DNA of 19,258 nt, from contig JADGRN010000004.1 of the NCBI GenBank assembly GCA_017880825.1, positions 1 to 19,258 on the forward strand, in the 5' to 3' direction. Under the pieces are notes generated by a model. That model was not told the DNA's origin and did not search any database. It saw only the letters and a program-made list of their open reading frames with translations. This DNA comes from Methylophilaceae bacterium. Its GTDB lineage: Bacteria; Pseudomonadota; Gammaproteobacteria; Burkholderiales; Methylophilaceae. Numbering within the stretch: position 1 is the first letter of the stretch; every line of letters begins with the position of its first letter. The translations under genes were made by a program, and so were the position numbers. Below are positions 8,743-16,766 of this stretch, piece by piece.

Positions 8743-8787
8743 TTGGGGCTGGCATAGATAAAAATTACTTATCTATGCCAGCCCCAA
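8743..8787. terminator. 19-bp perfect hairpin after the EF-hand gene
   Basis: The arms 8743–8761 and 8769–8787 are perfectly complementary over 19 bp with a 7-base loop, beginning two bases after the stop of the EF-hand gene. The position implies termination of that gene. The trailing T-rich run (TTTTATTT) is on the + strand side, while the minus-strand RNA ends in AAACAATT. The hairpin is therefore a better intrinsic terminator for + strand transcripts than for the gene it follows. Confidence 0.6.
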
Positions 8788-8789
8788 TT

Positions 8790-9236
8790 TTATTTACTCT
8801 TCTGATTCTTCATGTAGTTATGCACTTCGTCGCGGTCCACGGTGCCATCCTTGTCCACGTCAATGGCGTCGAAGTTTTTCGACACGTGGGGCAGCATCTT
8901 GGCTTCCTCACGGTCCAGCGTGCCATCGTTGTTCTTATCGGCTTTTTTAAAGCCCATCGAGCCCCTGTCGTGCATAGCACTATGGCTATACTTACAGGCT
9001 TTCATCTCATCAGCGGACAATTTGCCGTCGTGGTTGGTGTCCATTTCATTAAAGTGCTTTTCGTGCATGGCCTGGGCTTCTGCCTTGTCGATACTGCCAT
9101 CCTTGTTGCTGTCGGCTTCGCTAAACATGTCTGCGCCGTGGCGCTCGCAGTGGCCGCCGCTGCTGTCATGGTTGGCCAGTGCCAGGGATGGAAAGGCTAG
9201 CGCAGATGCCAGTAGCAGAGTGTTGAGCTTGTTCAT
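8790..9236 (-). CDS. Secreted EF-hand calcium-binding protein with four EF-hands
   Basis: A 148-residue protein with an N-terminal signal peptide (MNKLNTLLLASALAFPSLALA, cleavage near residue 21) followed by four canonical 12-residue EF-hand loops. These are at 42–53 (DSNKDGSIDKAE), 66–77 (DTNHDGKLSADE), 100–111 (DKNNDGTLDREE) and 126–137 (DVDKDGTVDRDE). All have the acidic positions 1, 3 or 5 and the terminal Glu needed for calcium. It is likely periplasmic and may buffer or sense calcium. Two cysteines in the mature part (C30, C81) could form a disulfide. AGGAG precedes the ATG at 9236. It stands between kup and dapD with its own strong downstream hairpin. Confidence 0.9.
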   Translation of the reverse strand: MNKLNTLLLASALAFPSLALANHDSSGGHCERHGADMFSEADSNKDGSIDKAEAQAMHEKHFNEMDTNHDGKLSADEMKACKYSHSAMHDRGSMGFKKADKNNDGTLDREEAKMLPHVSKNFDAIDVDKDGTVDRDEVHNYMKNQKSK

Positions 9237-9316
9237 GGTGAATCTCCTATGTAAAAGCCATTTAACGGATCACATGCGTTGACGGTTGTCAGCGCGCGGG
9301 TTTTAGAGCGTGGCCG

Positions 9317-11200
9317 TTAGAGTGTTACTTGTGTGCCTAGTTCCACCACGCGGTTCGGCGGTAGTTTGAAATAATTGGTTACGCTGTCCGCGTTGCGGAA
9401 CATACTCACAAATAGTTTTTCACGCCAGTAAGCCATCTCGGAGTCACGCGCAGCGATCAGCGTCTCTTTACCGATAAAGAAAGAAGTATCCGTAGTCTCC
9501 AGCGTCAGGCCAAGTGCGTCACAAAGCGCTAGATCACGCGGCAGATCGGGTTCATCCTTGAACCCGTAGCGTATGGTGACGCGATAGAACTCGTGCGGCA
9601 GTTTCTCGACTTCAATACGCTCTTCTTGTGAAGTATGCGGAAAGTCCTCAATTTTGACCGTCAGCAGGATGACTTTTTCATGCAGCACCTTGTTGTGCTT
9701 GAGGTTGTGCAGCATGGCATGCGGCACACCTTGCGGGTTGGCGGTCATGAATACAGCATTGCCGGGCACACGGGTAGGTGGATGAGTGCCGATCACCTCA
9801 ATAAAAGGTTCAAGTTCCATGGCTTCGCTTTTTAAGCGCTCAAGCAACAGGTTGCGACCGGTCTTCCAGGTAAGCATGATGGTTAAAATAATTACGCCTA
9901 TGAGTATAGGGACCCATCCACCGGCGGGGATTTTAAGCAAGTTCGCCCCGAAAAAAGACAGATCAATGGTAAGAAAAATGGAAATCAATAGCCCAGTGCG
10001 AAGTTTGCTCCAGCCCCATAATTTGTGAAACACGATGGCTGCAAGCAGGGTGGTAAAAATCATATTGCCGGTGACTGCTACTCCATAGGCCGCAGCCAGG
10101 TTAGCCGAAGTACCGAAGCCAACCACCAGTGCCATCACTGCCAGCATCAGGCTCCAATTGATGCGCGGCATGTAAATTTGCCCCTGTTGGCTTTCGGAGG
10201 TATGTAACACTTGCATGCGTGGTAAATAACCCAATTGCAGCGCTTGTCGAGAGAGGGAGAAAGCGCCAGAGATAACGGCTTGCGATGCAATGACAGTCGC
10301 TAATGTGGCCAGGACTATCATTGGATATAGCATTGCGCCAGGCACTAGCAGATAGAACGGGTTTTTTACGGCAGCAGGGTCATGCAGTATCAATGCGCCT
10401 TGGCCGAAGTAATTGAGCAGTAATGAAGGTAGTACAATCACCAGCCACGCGAGCGCGATAGGTTTGCGACCAAAATGCCCCATATCCGCATACAGTGCTT
10501 CAGCACCAGTGACAGCCAGTACGACGGCGCCTAAGGCGGCAAATCCCAGCCAGTGATTATCTCGAAAGAAGTGGATTGCATAGTTGGGGTTGACAGCCTT
10601 GAGTACGCTGGGCTCATGCACAATTCCGCTAATACCTAAAGCGGCAAGTGCCAAAAACCAGACCAGCATGACCGGGCCGAACAGGTTGCCCATAAGCGCA
10701 GTGCCCTGGCTTTGCGCCCAAAACAGGATAAAGAGGACGGATAAGGTCAGTGGAATAACCACGCTCTTAAGCTGTGGTGCGGCTATCTCCAAACCTTCAA
10801 CCGCGGAAAGCACGGAAATTGCAGGCGTAATCATGCCATCTGCATAAAACATGCAGGCACCGAGAATGCCCGCCAGCGTAATAAAGCGTTGCATCTTTTT
10901 CTCGCGGCCAGTGACGGCAGATGCAAGCGCGATGAGCGCCATGATGCCGCCTTCACCATGATTGTTGGCACGCATGATAAAAGCCACATATTTAACCGAT
11001 ACCACGAGTATCAAAGACCAAAACATCAGGGAAAGTATGCCAAGCACGTTGGCGATATGAATCGATACCGGGTGGTGCGCATCGGTAAAAACCGCTTGCA
11101 GGGCATAAATCGGACTAGTTCCGATATCCCCGTAAACCACACCCAGAGCGGCGAGCGCGAGTATCGGAAGACGGGTCTTGCTGACGCTGGAAGATTCCAT
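9317..11200 (-). CDS. kup: Low-affinity potassium transporter Kup
   Basis: This 627-residue inner-membrane protein of the KUP/HAK/KT family imports potassium with protons. The N-terminal signature GDIGTSPIYAL is at 24–34, followed by about twelve hydrophobic helices to about residue 445. A soluble C-terminal domain (about 450–627) contains ETTDTSFFIGKETL and ends VELGTQVTL. Other conserved pieces are NNHGEGGIMALIAL, YADGMITPAISVLSAVEGL and TGAEALYADMGHFG. Its length is typical. There is no clear Shine-Dalgarno, but the next methionine would remove the first transmembrane helix. It lies 86 bases downstream of xseA on the same strand and may be co-transcribed with it. Confidence 0.96.
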   Translation of the reverse strand: MESSSVSKTRLPILALAALGVVYGDIGTSPIYALQAVFTDAHHPVSIHIANVLGILSLMFWSLILVVSVKYVAFIMRANNHGEGGIMALIALASAVTGREKKMQRFITLAGILGACMFYADGMITPAISVLSAVEGLEIAAPQLKSVVIPLTLSVLFILFWAQSQGTALMGNLFGPVMLVWFLALAALGISGIVHEPSVLKAVNPNYAIHFFRDNHWLGFAALGAVVLAVTGAEALYADMGHFGRKPIALAWLVIVLPSLLLNYFGQGALILHDPAAVKNPFYLLVPGAMLYPMIVLATLATVIASQAVISGAFSLSRQALQLGYLPRMQVLHTSESQQGQIYMPRINWSLMLAVMALVVGFGTSANLAAAYGVAVTGNMIFTTLLAAIVFHKLWGWSKLRTGLLISIFLTIDLSFFGANLLKIPAGGWVPILIGVIILTIMLTWKTGRNLLLERLKSEAMELEPFIEVIGTHPPTRVPGNAVFMTANPQGVPHAMLHNLKHNKVLHEKVILLTVKIEDFPHTSQEERIEVEKLPHEFYRVTIRYGFKDEPDLPRDLALCDALGLTLETTDTSFFIGKETLIAARDSEMAYWREKLFVSMFRNADSVTNYFKLPPNRVVELGTQVTL

Positions 11201-11286
11201 CAGATAGGCTTAATAAGACGTTGCGGCATTTTATCAGCTATGCGAATCAATGCTACTGGAATTGAACTGATATTTATAAGCGGGCT

Positions 11287-12510
11287 TCAAGATTTGATTC
11301 TGGTGATATCAGCATCGGCCTGGCCTTGGCCGAATGTCAGTTGCACTGTTTGCCCTGCACTTAGCTGGCTGCTGGTTCGCACAATTTGACCTTGCGTGGT
11401 TTGGGCCAGCGCATAGCCGCGATTCAGCACAGCATGCGGGCTGAGATGGTTCAGGTTCTGCTCCAGCCGCATTAAATGCTGGCTTTGCTGCTGTAACAGC
11501 CTGGATATAGCCGCTTGCAGGCGCAAATTCAGTTGATCCAGATGACCAATCTTGTGCGCTACCTGCTGCATGGGCGAGAGCAGGCGGCGTGCCAGATAAT
11601 CGAGCTGCTGCATGCGCTGGCTCAGCCCAACCTGCATCTGACGCTGCATGCGTTGCTGCTGCTGAATCACCTTGCCTAGTAGTGCGGTGCGGTCAGGGCT
11701 GGCCATTTCAGCGGCGGCAGTAGGGGTAGGTGCGCGGCGGTCAGCGGCAAAATCGGCAATGGTAAAGTCGGTTTCGTGACCAACGCCGCTGATGGTGGGA
11801 ATGCTGCAAGCAGCAATGGCTCGCGCCACCACTTCTTCATTGAATTGCCAGAGATCTTCCATACTGCCACCGCCACGGCAGATGATCAGCACATCGCATT
11901 CGGCACGCAGGCTGGCCTGATTGATCGCCGCAGCTATCAATGCTGCGGCGCCTTTACCCTGTACCGGAGCGGGGTACAGCACAATGGGTATGGAGGGCAT
12001 ACGGCGCTTGAGCGTGGTGAGTACATCCCTGAGCGCGGCAGCGTCGGGCGAAGTGACTATGCCGATCTGGCGTGGATGGGCTGGGATGGAGCGCTTGCGT
12101 GCAGGGTCGAACAGGCCTTCGCCTTCCAGCTTGATACGCAGCTTTTCGTAAGCCTCAAACAAGACGCCCAGTCCGGCGCGTTGCAGGAATTCGACATTAA
12201 GCTGGAACTCGCCGCGCGCCTCATACAGCGTCACCACAGCGCGCGCCTCGACCAGATCACCCTCTTTCGGCTGCCATTCCAGATAGGCATTACGGTTTTT
12301 GAACATGACGCAGCGCACTTGCGCGCCAGCATCCTTCAGCGAAAAGTACCAATGCCCGGACGCCGCACGTGTCAGATTGGAAATTTCACCGCTCACCCAG
12401 AACAACGGGAAACTGCGCTCCAGCACCTCGCGTGCCATGCGATTGAGCTCGCTTACGGTCAATATCCGGGCAGGGGCGTGGGTAGGTGTGGTTGCGGAGA
12501 TGTCGGCCAT
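11287..12510 (-). CDS. xseA: Exonuclease VII large subunit XseA
   Basis: XseA is the catalytic subunit of the single-strand-specific exonuclease VII, which needs the small subunit XseB (not in this window). An OB-fold occupies about 1–115 (LTVSELNRMAREVLERSFP, WVSGEISNL). The catalytic domain follows with GIVTSPDAAALRD (150–162), CRGGGSMEDLWQFNEE (211–226), GVGHETDFTIAD (242–253) and the DRRAPTPTAAAE segment. A glutamine-rich coiled coil (about 275–360) and the VLNRGYAL motif complete it. At 407 residues it is somewhat shorter than the enterobacterial protein. It is divergent from dsbB across a 56-base gap that must hold both promoters. Confidence 0.95.
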   Translation of the reverse strand: MADISATTPTHAPARILTVSELNRMAREVLERSFPLFWVSGEISNLTRAASGHWYFSLKDAGAQVRCVMFKNRNAYLEWQPKEGDLVEARAVVTLYEARGEFQLNVEFLQRAGLGVLFEAYEKLRIKLEGEGLFDPARKRSIPAHPRQIGIVTSPDAAALRDVLTTLKRRMPSIPIVLYPAPVQGKGAAALIAAAINQASLRAECDVLIICRGGGSMEDLWQFNEEVVARAIAACSIPTISGVGHETDFTIADFAADRRAPTPTAAAEMASPDRTALLGKVIQQQQRMQRQMQVGLSQRMQQLDYLARRLLSPMQQVAHKIGHLDQLNLRLQAAISRLLQQQSQHLMRLEQNLNHLSPHAVLNRGYALAQTTQGQIVRTSSQLSAGQTVQLTFGQGQADADITRIKS

Positions 12511-12566
12511 AGTTGAAGCTAATCCGTTACAATGTCAGCCTGAATTATAAGCCTTGAACACCTCAC

Positions 12567-13067
12567 ATGATGATGAAAATGCTCGCCGGACGTGCCGGTT
12601 ACCTGCTCGGGTTTGTTGCCAGTTTCGGACTGGTCGCTTTTGCCCTCTATATCCAGCAAAAACACAATCTTGAACCTTGCCCCCTGTGCATCTCGCAGCG
12701 CATTGCGTTCATGGGCCTGGGGTTGTTGTTCCTGATCGCAGCGCTTCACAACCCGGCCACGATGGGGCGACGTATTTATGCGCTATTGCACTTTTCAGCG
12801 GCGGCAGCCGGTGCCGGCATTGCCGCGCGGCATATCTGGATACAAAGCCATGCCGATGAGGTGATGGCCGAGTGCGGCGCAGGGTTCGACTATATTTTTG
12901 AAAGTTTTCCGATGCGCAAGGCGCTGGAGCTGGTGTTTAAAGGCACTGGTGAATGCAGCAAGATCGATTGGACGCTGTTCGGCCTCACCATTCCACAACT
13001 ATCCTTAATTGCCTTTGTAGCGCTGGCGCTCTATGCCGTGTTGCTGGCTGTCATGAAAAAGGTTTGA
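12567..13067 (+). CDS. dsbB: Disulfide bond formation protein DsbB
   Basis: DsbB is an inner-membrane quinone reductase that reoxidises DsbA in the periplasm. The 166 residues have four transmembrane helices, the first periplasmic cysteine pair in EPCPLCISQR (C38, C41), and the second pair C103 and C130 in the loop between helices 3 and 4. The arginine after the first pair, which helps bind quinone, is R45. Three adjacent ATG codons at 12567–12575 leave the exact start open, and no clear Shine-Dalgarno precedes them. The stop lies one base before the cysM start, so the two are coupled. dsbA is not in this window. Confidence 0.95.
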   Translation: MMMKMLAGRAGYLLGFVASFGLVAFALYIQQKHNLEPCPLCISQRIAFMGLGLLFLIAALHNPATMGRRIYALLHFSAAAAGAGIAARHIWIQSHADEVMAECGAGFDYIFESFPMRKALELVFKGTGECSKIDWTLFGLTIPQLSLIAFVALALYAVLLAVMKKV

Positions 13068-13068
13068 G

Positions 13069-13953
13069 ATGTACAAGACGTTAGAAGATTTTGTCGGCAA
13101 TACGCCGCTGGTCAAACTTCAGCGCCTGCCGGGCAAAACCAGCAACACCATTCTGCTCAAGCTGGAAGGCAACAACCCGGCGGGCTCGGTTAAAGACAGG
13201 CCGGCCTTGTCCATGATTAAACATGCCGAGGCGCGTGGCGAGATCAAGCCCGGCGATACGCTGATTGAAGCTACATCGGGCAACACCGGCATCGCATTGG
13301 CGATGGCAGCGGCTATACGCGGTTACAAAATGGTACTGGTGATGCCGGAGAACCAGACCGCAGAACGACGCCAGATCATGCGCGCATTCGGCGCCGAGCT
13401 GGTGCTGACGCCCAAGGATGGCAGCATGGAGCTGGCACGCGACGTGGCGCTGAAAATGCAGGCCGAGGGTGAGGGCATTGTGCTGGATCAGTTTGGCAAC
13501 ACGGATAATCCGCAAGCGCATTACGAAGGCACCGGCCCCGAGATATGGCGCGACACTAAAGGCCAGGTCACGCATTTTGTCTCCAGCATGGGCACCACCG
13601 GCACCATCATGGGGGTTTCGCGTTATCTCAAGGAGCAAAATCCTGACATCCAGATTATCGGCGTACAGCCGGAACAGGGCTCGCATATTCCCGGCATCCG
13701 TAAATGGCCGCAGGAATACATGCCGAAGATTTACGATGGCAGCCGCGTGGATAGTCTGCTCTATGTGAATCAGGCCAACGCCGAGAAAACCACGCGCCGC
13801 TTGGCGAGTGAGGAGGGCATTTTTGCCGGCATCTCTTCCGGAGGCGCGCTGTATGCGGCTTTACAGTTGTCCAAGACTTTAAAAAATGCAGTGATTGTGT
13901 CCATCGTCTGTGACCGCGGCGATCGCTATCTTTCCACTGGGGTATTTCCCTGA
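13069..13953 (+). CDS. cysM: Cysteine synthase B (O-acetylserine sulfhydrylase) CysM
   Basis: This PLP enzyme makes cysteine from O-acetylserine and sulfide, or S-sulfocysteine from thiosulfate in the CysM branch. The Schiff-base lysine is K42 in AGSVKDRPA. The substrate loop is ATSGNTGIA, and the phosphate-binding loop is SSMGTTGTIMG. VKDRPALSMI is the CysM form of the active-site helix, as opposed to the KDR(I/G) form of CysK. The C-terminus SIVCDRGDRYLSTGVF is intact. Its 294 residues are close to the family norm. One base separates it from dsbB, so it probably depends on that gene's promoter. The pairing links periplasmic thiol oxidation with cysteine supply, though this may be coincidental. 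Confidence 0.95.
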   Translation: MYKTLEDFVGNTPLVKLQRLPGKTSNTILLKLEGNNPAGSVKDRPALSMIKHAEARGEIKPGDTLIEATSGNTGIALAMAAAIRGYKMVLVMPENQTAERRQIMRAFGAELVLTPKDGSMELARDVALKMQAEGEGIVLDQFGNTDNPQAHYEGTGPEIWRDTKGQVTHFVSSMGTTGTIMGVSRYLKEQNPDIQIIGVQPEQGSHIPGIRKWPQEYMPKIYDGSRVDSLLYVNQANAEKTTRRLASEEGIFAGISSGGALYAALQLSKTLKNAVIVSIVCDRGDRYLSTGVFP

Positions 13954-13982
13954 CGAGCGGTTTTTAAGCGCCGCCGTATAAG

Positions 13983-14075
13983 CTACAACGCATGAACTTT
14001 AAAGGGCACACCAGAGACTTGACCTTTGCCGCATGTTTTGGAGTTGTAGAGCGCTTTGTCTGCATTGTTGAACAG
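13983..14075 (-). pseudogene. Relic: C-terminal end of a GGDEF domain
   Basis: On the minus strand in the 155-base gap after cysM, the frame from 14075 reads LFNNADKALYNSKTCGKGQV, then ten more codons to a TAG at 13985–13983. ADxALYxxKxxGKxxV is the usual last helix and strand of diguanylate cyclase GGDEF domains. An in-frame TAA lies directly before it, and there is no start or ribosome binding site. It is therefore a fossil fragment of a lost cyclic-di-GMP synthase, not a working gene. Confidence 0.55.
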
Positions 14076-14108
14076 TTAGGCAAGTGCAAACTAGCTATAT
14101 AGTGGGCC

Positions 14109-16133
14109 ATGTGCAATAACAATCAAATTGTCAAAAAAGCGGGTTTGCTGGCTAAATGGCTTATCCACGGCCTTTGCGGCTTGTTGTGCATGTCATGCTT
14201 AACTGCCCAGGCGGCCATGCTCAATCTGCAGATTGGCAATGTCAGCGGGCCTATGGTCAATGCCAGCCAGCTTGGCTTGCGGCTATCCGGCGATGACCGT
14301 CTGGAAATCAGCGCCGAGCGTTTGCAGGTGCAGCAAAAGGTTTTCAGCAAGGTCAAATTGATTTGTGATCCGGCGACCATCACACCAGCAGGGGTTATCG
14401 AATGCAGCAAGGGCACGTTGTCAGAGGGTACGCTTCACATCCCGATCAAGTTCAAGCTCGACACCGGCAAAAAACTGCTGGAACTCGAACTGAGCGCGGA
14501 AAACGACGAGCGCTGGCAACTGCGTGCCGCGCAGCAGGGTAACGCCTGGCAGGCGACGCTGGACGTCACCAATGGACAGATCAAACGCATGCCTGCCGAT
14601 ATCGGGCTGCCGGTAGCCATCTCGAATGGCCTGCTGAGCGGGCACGCAACCCTTAATGGCGATAAAAATGGGTTGAAAAGCGTGGAACTCAGTTCGCAGA
14701 TTGACGTCCTGACATTTGCTGATGCCGCCGGTTTGCATGCAGGCGAAAAAGTGGCGGGCAAACTGGCGTTCACAGCAACTGCCGGCCCAAGCAACTGGCG
14801 CTGGCAGACCAGCGTGGATTGGGCGGCTGGCGAGGTATTCTGGCAGCCATTTTATTTTGCCAATGGCGGACACACATTGCAGGCCAGCGGCCAGTTGGAT
14901 GATCAGTCAGTAAGCGTAGAAAGCGCCAGTCTTGCCCTGAAAAATGTCGGGCCGATTAGCTTCAAGGGCAATATGCGCTTGTCCGATAAGCACATTCAAC
15001 AACTCGATTTATCCGCACCTGATCTGGATCTGGGGCAGCTTTATCCTTTGCTGCTCAAGCCCTATCTGGAAAAAACCGCGTTGAATAATCTGGAAATGGC
15101 CGGGCGGGCGGGATTCAATCTGCATATTGAGCAGGGCCAGCCGCAGAATTTCAAGCTTGATCTGCGTGGGATGGACCTGGAGGACAAAAATGGCCGTTTC
15201 GCACTGTACAAGGTGAACGCAACGTTACCCTGGGATTACGATGCCGCTACGGCTGTCAATTTGCGTTATTCCGGCGGAAACCTGCTGCACCTGCCGCTGG
15301 GTGCGGCCAATCTGGATGCCGAGCTTAACCGTTACGCGTTGACCGCCAGGCAATTCATGTTACCGGTTTTGGATGGCTCGCTGACTTTGGCCGATGTCTC
15401 TGCCGCCTGGGTGGGCGAGCAATGGCACTGGCATTTGCGCGCCAACCTGGCGCCGGTCAGCATGAATGACCTGAGCCACGCTTTGAGCTGGCCGCATATG
15501 GAAGGTAAGGTGTCAGCTGCCATCCCGCTGGTTACTTATTCCGGCGGGCAATTGAGCACGGATGGCGCGATGCAGTTCAATATTTTCGATGGCACGGCGA
15601 CCATCACCAATCTGGCCATGCAAAACCCGCTGGGTCTCGCGCCAAAATTGACTGGCAATATGCAGCTGCGTAATCTGGATTTGGGTGTTTTGACCCGCAC
15701 TTTTTCCTTTGGCGCGATTGAAGGCAGGCTGGATGGCGATGTGAACAATCTGCAGCTGGCCAACTGGCAGCCGGTGAATTTTGATGCGGCGGTGCGCAGC
15801 AGCCCCGGCAGTTATCCAAAAAAGATTTCGCAACGTGCGGTGGAGAATATTTCAGCACTGGGTGGGGCGGGCGCAGCCGCTGCAATTCAGCGCAGCTTCC
15901 TGCGCTTCTTCAAGGAATTCAACTACGAAAAACTGGGGTTGAGTTGTCGCTTGCGTGGGGATATTTGCGAAATGAATGGGATTGAGTCAACGCCGCAGGG
16001 GTATGTCATCGTTAAAGGCAGTGGTGTGCCCGCTATTACGGTCTTGGGTTACAATCACAGCGTCAGTTGGAGCGAGTTGCTGAGCCGCATCAAGCGCATC
16101 ACACAAGGTAATGCCAAGCCCATCATCAAGTAA
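14109..16133 (+). CDS. ydbH: YdbH-type AsmA-like intermembrane lipid-bridge protein
   Basis: A 674-residue protein with one N-terminal hydrophobic segment (about 12–36), a long body of amphipathic beta-strands, and the conserved YdbH C-terminus. That C-terminus includes a segment around FSFGAIEGRLDGDVNNLQL, ISQRAVENISALGGAGAAAA starting at 573, FLRFFKEFNYEKLGLSC and the VIVKGSGVPAITVLGYN strand. C613 and C620 match a conserved cysteine pair. In E. coli, YdbH spans the periplasm and works with the lipoprotein YnbE to carry phospholipids to the outer membrane. Here ynbE- and ydbL-like genes follow directly, as in enterobacteria. The protein is about 200 residues shorter than E. coli YdbH. No good Shine-Dalgarno precedes 14109, so the exact start is uncertain. 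Confidence 0.88.
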   Translation: MCNNNQIVKKAGLLAKWLIHGLCGLLCMSCLTAQAAMLNLQIGNVSGPMVNASQLGLRLSGDDRLEISAERLQVQQKVFSKVKLICDPATITPAGVIECSKGTLSEGTLHIPIKFKLDTGKKLLELELSAENDERWQLRAAQQGNAWQATLDVTNGQIKRMPADIGLPVAISNGLLSGHATLNGDKNGLKSVELSSQIDVLTFADAAGLHAGEKVAGKLAFTATAGPSNWRWQTSVDWAAGEVFWQPFYFANGGHTLQASGQLDDQSVSVESASLALKNVGPISFKGNMRLSDKHIQQLDLSAPDLDLGQLYPLLLKPYLEKTALNNLEMAGRAGFNLHIEQGQPQNFKLDLRGMDLEDKNGRFALYKVNATLPWDYDAATAVNLRYSGGNLLHLPLGAANLDAELNRYALTARQFMLPVLDGSLTLADVSAAWVGEQWHWHLRANLAPVSMNDLSHALSWPHMEGKVSAAIPLVTYSGGQLSTDGAMQFNIFDGTATITNLAMQNPLGLAPKLTGNMQLRNLDLGVLTRTFSFGAIEGRLDGDVNNLQLANWQPVNFDAAVRSSPGSYPKKISQRAVENISALGGAGAAAAIQRSFLRFFKEFNYEKLGLSCRLRGDICEMNGIESTPQGYVIVKGSGVPAITVLGYNHSVSWSELLSRIKRITQGNAKPIIK

Positions 16134-16144
16134 AAGGACATAAT

Positions 16145-16324
16145 ATGAACAAATGGATTTGGCTGCTGCCGGCAGCCTTGCTATTACCGGCCTGCGTCAC
16201 CATCAATATCTACTTTCCGGCAGCAGCGGCAGAAAAAGCGGCGGACAAGATCATCGACGAAGTGTGGCAGCTCAAAGACAAATCTTCCGGCGAACAAACC
16301 CCGGCTGAAGCCCCGACCAAATAA
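16145..16324 (+). CDS. ynbE: YnbE-like small outer-membrane lipoprotein
   Basis: A 59-residue lipoprotein. The signal peptide MNKWIWLLPAALLLPAC has an LPAC lipobox with the lipidated cysteine at 17. The mature part begins CVTINIYFPAAAAEKAADKI, which matches the YnbE pattern of a short beta-prone VTINIYFP strand followed by an AAEKAAD helix. In E. coli, YnbE multimerises at the outer membrane and caps the YdbH bridge. AAAGGA precedes the ATG, which lies 11 bases after the ydbH stop, and ydbL follows 10 bases later, so the three form one operon. Its identity is secure from motif plus context. Confidence 0.88.
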   Translation: MNKWIWLLPAALLLPACVTINIYFPAAAAEKAADKIIDEVWQLKDKSSGEQTPAEAPTK

Positions 16325-16334
16325 GGAAACCATC

Positions 16335-16766
16335 ATGAATACCACAATCAAACACGGCTTGTTTGCCTTTTACGTTTTCATTGCCGCATTATTTATTGCA
16401 CCATCCGCACTGGCTGCGGCTGATCTTGAAATCAACACTCCCGCGATTGCCGCACTCAAAGGCAGCATGCAGGCGCGTCACGGCCAACTGGCGGCACATT
16501 ATACCAGCGGAGCCGTGGGACTGACGCAAGACGGCTTGATCGCGGTGCACGATGCCAATGCCGTGCCGCTGGCGCAGCGGCAGAACGTCAATTCGCTGGT
16601 GGCGGCTGAGAATAACGACCGTAACGCGCTTTACAAGGAAATCGCCGGCGCCAACGGCCACCCCGAGTGGGAATCCGAAGTGCGCAACACCTTCGCCCAG
16701 CGCTGGGTGCAAAAAGCGCAAAGCGGCTGGTGGTATCAGAATGCGGGCAACTGGGCGAAGAAGTGA
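16335..16766 (+). CDS. ydbL: YdbL, DUF1318 periplasmic protein
   Basis: A 143-residue exported protein with a signal peptide ending near ALAAA (about residue 28). The mature sequence carries the DUF1318 hallmarks: INTPAIAALKGSMQARHGQL, then GLTQDGLIAVHD, ENNDRNALYKEIAGANGHPEW, TFAQRWVQKAQSGWWYQ and a final GNWAKK. In E. coli, YdbL is encoded with YdbH and YnbE and is thought to modulate the bridge. AAGGAAA lies upstream of the ATG. The stop TGA overlaps the GTG start of the exonuclease gene, so translation of the two is coupled although their functions appear unrelated. Confidence 0.9.
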   Translation: MNTTIKHGLFAFYVFIAALFIAPSALAAADLEINTPAIAALKGSMQARHGQLAAHYTSGAVGLTQDGLIAVHDANAVPLAQRQNVNSLVAAENNDRNALYKEIAGANGHPEWESEVRNTFAQRWVQKAQSGWWYQNAGNWAKK

